Assembly (NCBI GenBank): GCA_016719925.1
Contig: JADJYC010000007.1
Span: forward strand, 166,019-230,018
DNA length: 64,000 bases
Source of the DNA: Crocinitomicaceae bacterium
Lineage (GTDB): Bacteria > Bacteroidota > Bacteroidia > Flavobacteriales_D > Crocinitomicaceae
Reading direction: 5' to 3'
Both the position numbers and the translations under genes were made by a program. The notes under the pieces were generated by a model. The model searched no databases. It worked only from the letters and a program-made list of their open reading frames with translations, and was not told the origin of the DNA. This document shows positions 29,073 through 37,819 of the stretch, in pieces. Within the stretch, counting starts at the first letter, position 1. Each line of letters opens with the position of its first letter.

Positions 29073-29105
29073 AATACAAAAATAGGTATTCTCAGCGGAG
29101 TTAAT

Positions 29106-29537
29106 CTATTTCATGTATTTGAGAAAGGTATAGAACATATAAATGAAAGCGGCGCTGAGTAAACCAAACATTATTGTCACAGGATTTTGAAGAATGACGC
29201 AGTAAAGAATCCAAATGCCGTTGGTAATTGCATATTGACTAAACCCTGATTTATTCTGTTTACTCATTTTGTAAACACCAACAATTGGAATTACACAGAG
29301 TATCAGAGCAATCAGATAAATAAAAGCGACCAGTGCCTCATTCTCAAATTTAATTCTGAACGCACTGTATAACGCATTGGAACCAGATACAACCAGAAAA
29401 AAGAATGTCATAAAAACAATGCCCCAGAAACCATTGCCCAGATAGGCAAAAGTTGCAAGGGCATTGAAGCTTTTAGGTAACTGATGTGATTCCGTATTTT
29501 CATTTTCCGGTATCTGATCTATCAGTTCCTGATCCAT
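29106..29537 (-). CDS. Small four-helix membrane protein (paralogue B)
   Basis: A 143-residue protein with four membrane helices. It shares with the gene 4 bases upstream the outline 'FAYLGNGFWGIV ... IPIVGVYKMSKQNKSGF ... ANGIW', so the pair arose by tandem duplication. The N-terminal 25 residues are acidic and cytoplasmic. No family name known to me. Confidence 0.7.
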   Translation of the reverse strand: MDQELIDQIPENENTESHQLPKSFNALATFAYLGNGFWGIVFMTFFFLVVSGSNALYSAFRIKFENEALVAFIYLIALILCVIPIVGVYKMSKQNKSGFSQYAITNGIWILYCVILQNPVTIMFGLLSAAFIYMFYTFLKYMK

Positions 29538-29541
29538 ATAT

Positions 29542-29961
29542 CTATTTCAGATGTTTTAACTGAGATCCGAATCCGATGATGAATCCAAGTGAAACCAGAC
29601 CTACAAAAATATTCTGAGGAGTTGCCGCAAAAATATTCAGCAATACCCAGATACCATTTGCAGCGGCATACATATAAAAACCGGATTTAAATCCTTTTGC
29701 CATTTTTATACAACCGAAAATTGGCAGAATACAAATTGCAAGCATTATTAAAAAAGTTACTATCAGAACACCTTTTTGTTCTCCCAGACTGCCGCCAACA
29801 ATACGTTCTATGGTATCAATTGATGTCATTGCTAAAATCATGAGTATAAAAATTACCAGTCCCCAAAATCCGTTGCCGATATAGGCAAAAATAGATAATG
29901 TTTTAACCACCTGAGGCACTGCTGTTTTCTGAACCTCTTTGTCTTCAAGTACTTCTTCCAT
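29542..29961 (-). CDS. Small four-helix membrane protein (paralogue A)
   Basis: A 139-residue protein with four membrane helices and the motif IFAYIGNGFWGLV followed by LPIFGCIKMAKGFKSGF and AAANGIWVLLNI. It is the upstream member of a tandem pair with the gene at 29106. It is transcribed divergently from the cyclophilin at 30072. Function unknown. Confidence 0.7.
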   Translation of the reverse strand: MEEVLEDKEVQKTAVPQVVKTLSIFAYIGNGFWGLVIFILMILAMTSIDTIERIVGGSLGEQKGVLIVTFLIMLAICILPIFGCIKMAKGFKSGFYMYAAANGIWVLLNIFAATPQNIFVGLVSLGFIIGFGSQLKHLK

Positions 29962-30071
29962 AAATTTTTTAGATTATTTGTGCTAACATACAAAAATCAA
30001 ATTGAATATTGATTACAGAAGTACTTTTTCAGAAAACTTGTTTTGCTTAATCTTGCAAAAAGAAATTTTAT

Positions 30072-30503
30072 ATGCAGGCAATAATTACCACCAATAAAGG
30101 CGTGATGAAAGCAGATCTTTATGACAAGGAAACTCCCATCACCGTTGAAAACTTTGTAAAACTGGCTAAATCGGGATTCTATAACGGACTTACCTGGCAT
30201 CGTGTGATTCCTGATTTTGTTATTCAGGGAGGATGTCCAAAAGGTACAGGATCAGGCGGACCAGGCTGGACCATTCCGTGTGAAGTTACTGCACCAAAAC
30301 AATACCATGACCGCGGCGTTCTGTCAATGGCTCATGCAGGCCGCAACACCGGAGGATCACAGTTTTTTGTTTGTCACAGCAGAAGAAATACTTCACATCT
30401 TGACGGCAATCATACTTGCTTTGGTATAGTAACTGAAGGTTTGGATGTGATAGATCAGATTGTGCCGGGTGATAAAATTGAAAGCATCGAAATCATAGGT
30501 TAA
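30072..30503 (+). CDS. Cyclophilin-type peptidyl-prolyl cis-trans isomerase
   Basis: A 143-residue single-domain cytoplasmic cyclophilin (no signal peptide) that speeds proline isomerisation in folding proteins. Key elements are FYNGLTWHRVIPDFVIQGG with the catalytic Arg, GTGSGGPGW and NTGGSQFFVCHSRRNTSHLD. The length is typical of short bacterial PpiB. It is followed 3 bases later by the convergent end of the flippase gene. Confidence 0.95.
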   Translation: MQAIITTNKGVMKADLYDKETPITVENFVKLAKSGFYNGLTWHRVIPDFVIQGGCPKGTGSGGPGWTIPCEVTAPKQYHDRGVLSMAHAGRNTGGSQFFVCHSRRNTSHLDGNHTCFGIVTEGLDVIDQIVPGDKIESIEIIG

Positions 30504-30506
30504 TTT

Positions 30507-31949
30507 TCAATCCTGATTTTTAAAGCGGATCATCTGCCGGATATCCGAAAACCTGAACAACCCTGTAATCAGAATTATAATAACTGCTGAAAAGCAGGTG
30601 AGAGAAATGGACTTAGCAAAGTCCATTTCTTTTGTGAAATAGTGACTTGCAATAACAGTAACGGCAAGTAAAAATAATCCGCCGTAAATATTCCAGTTTA
30701 TATTAATTCTGAAAATCCGGTAAGCAATTATCAACTGAACAAATGCGGTCATTGATTGTGTGATCAATGTTGCCAGTGCCGCACCTTCAGCTTTGTAATG
30801 AGGAATCATCATATAGTTTAACAGGACGTTCAAAATGAGTCCTCCAAAAGCCATCCAGTTAAGTTGTCTGAGATTTTTATTGGCGGTTAAAAGTGTTCCG
30901 AATATATAGGTTATGGATACCGGAATAAAACTGAGAATCAGAAAACCAAAACTTCGTGCACTTTCATCAGTTACATTTTCATATCTGAGATCAAGAAGAT
31001 ATTCCTGATACAAATATGCAATCAAACCAACCGCAACACTGGCACTGAGAAGAAGCCTGAGAGATAAATCCAGAATTGGAAAAATATTTTCTTTGTGCCG
31101 GAGTAATCTGGCAAAAACAGGTAATAATAATCCTGCAAATAATAAAGCAAACATATTCACCGCATCCAGATAGCGGTAACCCTGTGCATAAATTCCGGCT
31201 TGTTCATCACCGTCATCCAGCAATCTTTCAAGCATCACAGAATCTAATCTGCTGTACATCATCATCAGAAAAATGAGAACCGCGTAGGGAAATGAATTTT
31301 TCAGCAGTACAATAGAAAAATCTTTTTTCAGATTGATTTTTATTCTTCCTGTTTCAAATCTCAACAATAGAATTGCCACAATTGCTGTAATCAGATATGC
31401 AGCAGTTTGAGCATAAACAAACCATTCTATTTTAAATTCACTTCCGGCAATTTCTGTCCACAATAAAACGGAACAGAAAAGAATAAGCAATAATCTGTCA
31501 AGAACAGAAATAACAGCGTCTGTCCTGAATAAATGCAAACCGCCAAAATTGGATCTGCTGAACTGAATTACCGCAACCAAAAACTGATTAAACATCAGCC
31601 AGATCAATAAATAGAATTCATGAGAAGAATAACCGGTAAAAATAGCTGACACAGCTGTAAAGGATGCATAAAGAAAAAAGAGCGAAATTCTGAGCCAGAA
31701 AATTTTACTGAAATGTTTTTCAATCAGCTGCGGATGCTGTGCTATGTTTCTGGTGTTATAATTGGTGATTCCAAGATCGAGTAAAATGTTGAGTAAAAAG
31801 GAAAAATTCAGAAGGGCAAAATAATTTCCGTATTCTGCCTCCCCTACTCTGTTCTGCACTTCTGCATCAATACCCAATATAAAAAATGGTTTGATCAGCA
31901 GATTTAATACTATTAGCAGAAACAGGTTGGACAGAAATTTTTTTTGCAT
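30507..31949 (-). CDS. Polysaccharide/oligosaccharide flippase (MATE/MOP superfamily)
   Basis: A 480-residue polytopic protein with about 12-14 helices. It has RVGEAEYGNYFALLNFSFLL near the N-terminus and a mid segment YAQGYRYLDAVNMFALLF, which fit Wzx-like lipid-linked oligosaccharide flippases. It flips polymer units across the inner membrane before Wzy or ligase action. The Wzy-like gene is 16 kb away in another operon, so a link is only possible. Confidence 0.85.
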   Translation of the reverse strand: MQKKFLSNLFLLIVLNLLIKPFFILGIDAEVQNRVGEAEYGNYFALLNFSFLLNILLDLGITNYNTRNIAQHPQLIEKHFSKIFWLRISLFFLYASFTAVSAIFTGYSSHEFYLLIWLMFNQFLVAVIQFSRSNFGGLHLFRTDAVISVLDRLLLILFCSVLLWTEIAGSEFKIEWFVYAQTAAYLITAIVAILLLRFETGRIKINLKKDFSIVLLKNSFPYAVLIFLMMMYSRLDSVMLERLLDDGDEQAGIYAQGYRYLDAVNMFALLFAGLLLPVFARLLRHKENIFPILDLSLRLLLSASVAVGLIAYLYQEYLLDLRYENVTDESARSFGFLILSFIPVSITYIFGTLLTANKNLRQLNWMAFGGLILNVLLNYMMIPHYKAEGAALATLITQSMTAFVQLIIAYRIFRININWNIYGGLFLLAVTVIASHYFTKEMDFAKSISLTCFSAVIIILITGLFRFSDIRQMIRFKNQD

Positions 31950-32052
31950 GAATTATTGTCTGGAAGACAATACGTGTAAAACTGAATTTTGTTTTATATC
32001 GCCGGATTAGACTTCTGTTTTGTATCTTTAGTACGCTAATGATTTTTTAACT

Positions 32053-32775
32053 ATGAGAATACTTTTAATGATCTGCTTATTATTTTCTGCAGGATTTACA
32101 TTCGGACAGAAACTGGTTCAGTGTGGTGAAACATTAAGTATCAGCACCGGGATACTGACTGACAGTTCATCTGTCAATCCACGGATGACAGTAAATGGTA
32201 CCCACAATTTAAAAGAAGGAGCAACCGGACAACTTTCGCTTTTAAGTGATGACGGAAATATCAAAATGACTTTTAGTATTGGTGTTGTCAGAGTTATTAA
32301 ATCGGAGCCTGGTGCCGTCACATTTGAAGTACTGGAAAAACTTGGTGTGATCACCGTCAACGGAGTTGAACGAAGTAATTTCAAAGAAGGTGCTGATGTT
32401 CAGTTTTCAGAGCATATGTATGATTCACCGCATCAGATAGAAACGAAATGGCCGAATGGCAATATTAAAGAATCCGGCTACAAACTGTGTAATCAGGTCA
32501 TGGGCGAATGGCATGAATATCATGAAAACGGAAATCTAAAAACATCATATAAAACAAATAAAGAAGGAAAAATTGACGGTTCCTACATTGAATATCATGA
32601 TAATAAAACAAGAGCTGTTGAAGGAGCATACCGTTACGGAGAAAAATACGGTATGTGGACAGAGTTTAAAAAAGACGGAGAAATATTGTCACAGGGATAT
32701 TATTCGAATGGTGTAAAAACCGGAAAGTGGATTGAGCATGATGCCACGGGAAAAAAAGTGAAGAAAAAGTATTGA
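32053..32775 (+). CDS. Secreted protein with the N-terminal beta domain and MORN/YwqK repeats
   Basis: A 240-residue exported protein (signal ends AGFTFGQ). Residues about 20-125 form a beta-rich domain whose end, GVITVNGVERSNFKEGADVQF, aligns with MTINGEKKNHFEKGNKIQL of the gene at 17407. Four to five MORN/YwqK repeats follow (WPNGNIKESGYK, YHENGNLKTSY, FKKDGEILSQGYY), ending in EHDATGKKVKKKY like the other two. A TATCTTTA element at 32023-32030 is a possible -7 box. Confidence 0.82.
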   Translation: MRILLMICLLFSAGFTFGQKLVQCGETLSISTGILTDSSSVNPRMTVNGTHNLKEGATGQLSLLSDDGNIKMTFSIGVVRVIKSEPGAVTFEVLEKLGVITVNGVERSNFKEGADVQFSEHMYDSPHQIETKWPNGNIKESGYKLCNQVMGEWHEYHENGNLKTSYKTNKEGKIDGSYIEYHDNKTRAVEGAYRYGEKYGMWTEFKKDGEILSQGYYSNGVKTGKWIEHDATGKKVKKKY

Positions 32776-32880
32776 TTAAAAACTAACAGGACTTCGCTCC
32801 CTTTCCTGATTGATTTAATAGCTGATTGTTGATCCGTAAAAAAACGCCTGACTTATTCCATACTTTAGGATTTTTTAGCT

Positions 32881-33006
32881 TTGGAATGGAATTTGTATTT
32901 TGAAAATTGGAATTTTGGAATTTTGGAAATTGAAATTTGGAATTTTGGAAATTGGAATTTGGAATTTTGGAAATTGGAATTTGGAATTTTTGAAATTGGA
33001 ATTTTG
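32881..33006. repeat. GGAATTT-type A/T-G intergenic repeat
   Basis: About 125 bases of irregular tandem repeat built from TTGGAATTTTGGAAATTGGAA-like units of about 15 and 22 bases. It contains only T, G and A on the plus strand (no C) and fills the gap between the MORN gene at 32053 and the miaE 3' end. Reading frames through it give only NSKFQFPKFQ-type low-complexity peptides, so I do not call a gene. Confidence 0.8.
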
Positions 33007-33017
33007 AATTTAACCCC

Positions 33018-33593
33018 TCACCCATGCATCTTCTCCACTTTTCCATAATTGGCAATCACCTTTGCTTCATGCGCCAGCCATTCTTTCCAGCGTTTATCCA
33101 CATCAACATCTTCCCATATTTTTTGCAAATTTTAAAAAGGTAGTATAATGTCCGGCTTCACTTTCCATTAAGTCACGGTAAAACTTTGCAAGTTCTTCAT
33201 CTTTTACATTGTCTGACAAAACTTTAAACCGTTCACAACTTCTGGCTTCTATCATTGCGGCAAAAAGCAAACGATCCACTCTGCTGAGTGCATGACTTTC
33301 ACCACGGCGCATGAACTTAAAAAGTTCGTTGACATAATCATCTTTCTCTTCACGTCCGAATTTATACCCGCGTTGAAGAATGATATCGTGAACCATTTTA
33401 AAATGCTCCATTTCTTCTTTGGCTATTTCCAACATTGATGTTACCAGATCATCAAATTCAGGATTCTGAGCAATGATGTGAAGCGCCTCACTGCCTTTTG
33501 TTCACACCAGGCGTGATCAGTAAGAATTGATTCAAGATTGGATTCCGCAATATTTGCCCAGCGGGGATCAGTTGGCAGTTTAAGACCTAGCAT
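33018..33593 (-). CDS. miaE: tRNA-(ms2io6A)-hydroxylase, with frameshifts
   Basis: A di-iron enzyme that hydroxylates the isopentenyl group of ms2i6A37 in tRNA. Rebuilt, it has about 191 residues. The start MLGLKLPTDPRWANIAESNL is typical. MLEIAKEEMEHF holds an iron-ligand E..H, and a second is ESEAGHY. One base is missing near 33500 (gca-agt-gag restores KASEALHIIAQNPEF). A second disturbance near 33118-33125 separates the C-terminus DVDVDKRWKEWLAHEAKVIA, which ends EKMHG. Both lie at short base runs like the other indels here. The ligands are present, so I infer an intact gene behind sequence errors. Confidence 0.85.
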
Positions 33594-33658
33594 GTTTTAA
33601 GACTCTTTGATACAAAATTAGTTTTTTCCATATCTTTAAGTAATTCAATTCCAACTTT

Positions 33659-34703
33659 ATGAAAATGAAATGTTTTACAATGGTCTTAATGTTTGTTTTC
33701 GACTTTCAATATTTGTTTGTCTCAGTTTCCTGAATATGTTCAGATTATAGATGTAAAGCCAAATGAAATTACAACTGTTGTTTCTTCGTTAAATAAAGGA
33801 TTCGGAATTGAAGATTTGTCCTGGGCATCGAACAGTTCTGTGGCATGTTTTCCATCGACTCAAAACTTGAAATTTAACGGCAATCATGTTTTTCATTCAT
33901 TTAAAATTCCTGAATATGCTGAAGTAACAATTACACTGACGCCTGCAGATCAGACTGCCAATTTTAGTTTATACGGTTATCAAATCAGTCAGTCAAATTT
34001 TGCAATGGTTCCTGAACTGACCTCTTGTACAAGTTGTGAAGCAGACTATAAGTGGGATTATCCAAAAAAAAATCAGATACAGGATCATAAGCGTTCTATC
34101 TCATTTAACTCAACAACTAATAATTACAATATTGTGATAGGTGTTGCAGGTGCTGATGGACTATCTGAAGGAGATTATGTTCTGACAATTGATTTGAAAG
34201 CAAAAACAGAGAATACAAGTGAACAGAAATCATTGAGCACCTATCTTGTTAAAGCTGAAAAAGGAAAAACACTTGTCTATGAAGGTGATTTGGCAAATGG
34301 TACCTTAATTCATGATTTATCCTGGGCGTCATCCAGCAATGTAGCGTGCTTTCCGTCAACACAGAATTCTAAATTTAACGGCAATCATTTATTTTTCATC
34401 ACAGAAATTCCGGCCTACTCTGAAATGACAATTAAATTAATTCCGGACAACAAAGAGTCAAATATGAGTTTATACGCCTATCAGGTTGCAACCACAAATG
34501 ATATTATGCCACCTGCACTTACAAGATGTGTCACATGTGAATCAGATCATAAATGGGATAACCCTAAAAAAGGTAAAAATCAAGATCATACACGTTCAAT
34601 ATATCTGAATTCCACAGGAAATCCATATAGGGTTGTAATTGGTGTTGCCGGTGCTGAAAATCTTCAGTCAGGTACTTTTAAAGTTGAAATCACATTGCAG
34701 TAA
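33659..34703 (+). CDS. Secreted protein with two copies of an unnamed Cys-containing domain
   Basis: A protein of about 347 residues. Starting at ATG 33659 and removing one T from the run near 33693-33696 gives a good signal peptide (MKMKCFTMVLMFVSTFNICL) joined to SQFPEYVQ. The mature part is two tandem copies of about 150 residues. Each copy has DLSWAS-x-S-x-VACFPSTQN-x-KFNGNH, a strand-rich centre, a C-x-x-C-E motif (CTSCEADYKWD, CVTCESDHKWD), QDH-x-RSI and VVIGVAGA. I do not recognise the domain. Pairwise Cys suggests disulphides, so probably periplasmic or extracellular. Confidence 0.75.
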
Positions 34704-34705
34704 AT

Positions 34706-36414
34706 TTATATTGCATTGTGTTCTTTAAAAATTTTATTCAGCCATTTGAGCATAGCAAACAACAACAGCGCTGCTGCTCCTAACAAAGCAAAGTTGACCC
34801 AGAAAAAATTGGCTTTGTTTTCATAGTTATCCCAAAGTGAACTCAATACACCCGAAAGTTTGTTGCCCAGTGAAGTTGCAAGAAACCACCCACCCATCAT
34901 AAGTGCTGTTAACCGCGGGGGACTCATTTTACTTACCAATGACAATCCCATTGGACTTAAGAAAAGTTCACCAATTGTAATAACCGCATACGATGAAATA
35001 AACCACCAGGCGGATGATTTAACACCTCCGTTTTCACTGGCATAAACAGCACCAACCATCACAATACAAGACAATGCCGAGATCACCAATCCAAAAGCAA
35101 TTTTAGCAGGTGTTGTCGGTTCTTTACCATGTCGTCTTAAAAAAGCAAAGAAAGCAAGCACAAGCGGAGTGAAGGCAATCACCCAAAATGGATTTACGGA
35201 CTGAAACAGATTGGCATTAAATGCATACACATCCGCTCCATCTGCCGGATGATGTTCCTGAGGTAAGTTCTTAAAATAGGGCGGATAACCAATTTCCGTT
35301 TTTTGAAGAATCGGAATAAGCTCACCATTTTCATCAACCGTATCTTTCAAATAACCTAATGTATCAGGATCTGGTCTGAACTGAGCATCCAAAATATCAA
35401 CGGTGTCCTTGACGTAAGAAATAGTATCAACAAGATAAAGGGTGCCCATTGCAGGCTGCATAGCTTCAGGAATTTCACGATCAGTATATCGGTCTGCCCA
35501 GGTATTTAAAGTTGAACCGTTCTGCTTGAACACAGCCCAAAAAGCAACAACAACTGCAAAAATAGCGAGCATTGCACCTATTGGTCGTTTTTCATTTTCA
35601 GGAGATTTCACATAAAGTCTGGCATAAAAGAAAATGATGGGAATACAGCCAAAAAGAAATGCATCAGTAGTATCTGATACAATCAGGTAACTGTGCGGGT
35701 TAGTCGCTGACTTAACACCAAAAAGAAAAAAACCAATAAGTCCAAAGGCCAATGATGGCAACAAAATATATCCAAAAATTTTCAACAGAGACATATCTTT
35801 TTCACCAACAGGTTTTATGACATCAGCGTGCGCATAATGTTTTGTACCAATCCAGAAAATAATGATACCCAAAAACATACCAACGCCGGCAGCAATAAAC
35901 GCTGCTCCCCAGCCAATTGAATTATATAATGCAGCACCAAAAAAATTGCAGATAAATGCACCAATGTTGATGCCCATATAAAAGATATTGTAGCCCGCAT
36001 CTTTGCGCGCCTTATACTCTGGATCATTGTAAAGATTTCCCAGCAGCGTAGAAATGTTGGGCTTAAAAAATCCGTTTCCAATAATCACCAGTAACATTGA
36101 AATGTAAAGCATGGTAAGATCATGTACCGCCATTAAGCAGTATCCTGCGCCCATTAACAATCCACCAATGGTGATTGACCGGCGATAACCCAAACACGGT
36201 CAGCCAAAAGACCGCCAATGAACGGTGTAAGAAATACAAATGCAATGAAAGTTCCGTAAAGATCAGATGACTCTTTCTCTGTCATTCCAAAACCATCTAC
36301 TTTATCTTTCAGGTAGAATGTAAAAATTCCGATCATCAGATAATAACCGAAACGCTCCCACATTTCTGAGAAAAAAAGAAACGGTAATCCTTTAGGGTGT
36401 TTTTGACTTGCCAT
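34706..36414 (-). CDS. Proton-dependent oligopeptide transporter (POT/PTR2), one frameshift
   Basis: A membrane transporter of about 569 residues that imports di- or tripeptides with protons. The family opening is intact: FSEMWERFGYYLMIGIFTFYL (ExxER-like region), and NIGAFICNFFGAALYNSIGW lies in TM5. I start at ATG 36414 (MASQKHPKG) rather than an upstream TTG. A missing T near 36180 splits the gene; restoring it reads LADRVLGYRRSITIGG. A long periplasmic insert (residues about 260-330) is typical of Bacteroidota homologues. A TATATTTG box on the minus strand (36432-36439) could be its -7 element. Confidence 0.9.
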
Positions 36415-36445
36415 TTTATTTTTGTTTGAATTCAAATATAGGAAT

Positions 36446-36474
36446 AAAAAAAGCCCCGCTTTTGACGGAGCTTT
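36446..36474 (-). terminator. Terminator after small lipoprotein A
   Basis: On the minus strand AAAGCTCCG-TCAAAA-GCGGGGCTT is followed by seven T. It lies about 22 bases beyond the 36496 stop. Confidence 0.8.
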
Positions 36475-36495
36475 CAGATTTTCAATAAATGAAAA

Positions 36496-36657
36496 TTATT
36501 TTTTACGAATATTCAGTTCAACTTTTTTAGATTGATCTGCTTTATACTTGGTATAGTCTGCTTTGTTGTAAGCATCACATGTGTGTCCGCCCCCGCCGCA
36601 GCTTGCGAGTACAACCATCATTCCAGCTGCCAGTGTTCCGATCAATGCTTTTTTCAT
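36496..36657 (-). CDS. Tiny lipoprotein A
   Basis: A 53-residue protein. It has a lipoprotein signal (MKKALIGTLAAGMMVVLASC), then GGGGHTCDAYNKADYTK and a Lys-rich tail QSKKVELNIRKK. The paralogue at 36834 is about 60-70% identical and shares CGGG-H-TCDAY-x-KADYTK, so selection on the protein is clear. It has its own terminator. I see no named family. Confidence 0.8.
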   Translation of the reverse strand: MKKALIGTLAAGMMVVLASCGGGGHTCDAYNKADYTKYKADQSKKVELNIRKK

Positions 36658-36786
36658 AATTTTTTGTTTTGGTTTTTTAGTCTTTGCTTTAGTTTCTTTT
36701 TGAAAACAGAACCCAATTTACGTAAAAAAATCAGGTTGTCAATAGTTTAACGTAAAACAATGGTTGAATATTGTACTGGTAAAAAA

Positions 36787-36813
36787 CAAAAAAGCCCCGC
36801 TGTGCAGGGCTTT
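36787..36813 (-). terminator. Terminator after small lipoprotein B
   Basis: On the minus strand AAAGCCCTGC-ACA-GCGGGGCTTTTTT. It lies about 20 bases after the 36834 stop and separates the two small genes into individually terminated units. Confidence 0.8.
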
Positions 36814-36833
36814 CAAATATATTCAAACCGGAA

Positions 36834-36998
36834 TTATTTATTTTTCTTTCCGATGTTCAGTTCAATTTTTTTAGACTGTTCAGCTTTGAATTTGGTATAA
36901 TCCGCTTTTCTGTAAGCATCACATGTGTGTCCGCCACCGCAGCTGGTAAGAGCAAGAACGAATACTCCTACGATTCCTGTTAAAACAACTTTTTTCAT
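36834..36998 (-). CDS. Tiny lipoprotein B
   Basis: A 54-residue paralogue of the gene at 36496. The signal is MKKVVLTGIVGVFVLALTSC, followed by GGGHTCDAYRKADYTKFKAE and QSKKIELNIGKKNK. Both mature parts are about 34 residues with one further Cys. The conserved positions are in the coding frame and the intergenic DNA around the two differs, which supports real genes. Upstream 36999-37239 (about 240 bases) holds no gene I can see. Confidence 0.8.
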   Translation of the reverse strand: MKKVVLTGIVGVFVLALTSCGGGHTCDAYRKADYTKFKAEQSKKIELNIGKKNK

Positions 36999-37239
36999 TT
37001 TTTAAGGTTAATTGGTTTTACTTGTTTTGGCTACTGTCTTACCTGCAGCAAAAGGGTTATTTCCTGATTTTCTAAAAGTAACGGAAACGAATATACACAG
37101 AAAATCTGTTACAACAAGGATTCAAGTACAAAAAGATGCCAGAACCACTTTTGATAACCTTTGTAAACCTTACTCAAACCCCTACCAATACTAACAGAAT
37201 AAAAAAAGTGATGAATGTTAATAAGTCTTTTTGATCAGA

Positions 37240-37737
37240 CTAATCTTCATCCTCTTCTTCGTGCTCTTCACCTTCAATTGATCCGGAGTTTGTTCTCAGA
37301 CTTTGCAAAAAGGACACAAGAATTTGCTTATCTGAATCACTTAAATCAGCGTTGCTGTGCATTTTAATATAATTGGGATCAGGCATTTTATTCTCTTGAA
37401 TTTCTTCGATACTCTCTTCCAGTTTATCATCCTGTTTACCTGCATCATAAGCTGACCAGGTTGAGAAATTCAAATGTTCCCGCCCTTCTTCTATATGCTC
37501 ACCAATCCACCATGAAACAGGAGCAATTTCAGCATACCAGGGATAAACGCTTTCATAGGAATGACAATCATAACAAGCATTGTGAAGCATGTCTGCCACT
37601 TTCTGATCAGGCTTGTGCACAGAAATAAAATCTCCTGTTTTATCATATTCAGGCACCGATTTATCAATGCGTATGAATTGAATAACTACAAAACCAATGA
37701 GCAGCAAATAAAATGTCCATTTCAAAATCTTTTTCAT
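37240..37737 (-). CDS. Haem-binding domain protein (single CxxCH)
   Basis: A 165-residue membrane-anchored protein (N-terminal helix at residues 5-23). Residues 50-60 hold NACYDCHSYESVYPWY, a CxxCH haem-c site with the YPWY that follows in Bacteroidota 'Haem_bd' domains. KMPDPNYIKMHSNA provides a likely Met axial ligand. The C-terminus is acidic (EGEEHEEEDED). It should face the periplasm; the electron partner is unknown. Confidence 0.85.
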   Translation of the reverse strand: MKKILKWTFYLLLIGFVVIQFIRIDKSVPEYDKTGDFISVHKPDQKVADMLHNACYDCHSYESVYPWYAEIAPVSWWIGEHIEEGREHLNFSTWSAYDAGKQDDKLEESIEEIQENKMPDPNYIKMHSNADLSDSDKQILVSFLQSLRTNSGSIEGEEHEEEDED

Positions 37738-37819
37738 GATTTCCTTTTTTACAAAGTAAGATTATTTTTTCCGAAAGAACGTACTTAGAACTGATGACTT
37801 TGATCAGTTATAAATGTGA

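Noticed and set aside
32783..33055. A 90-residue frame of NSKFQFPKF-type repeats
   Set aside because: It is only the GGAATTT repeat read in frame and the tail of miaE.
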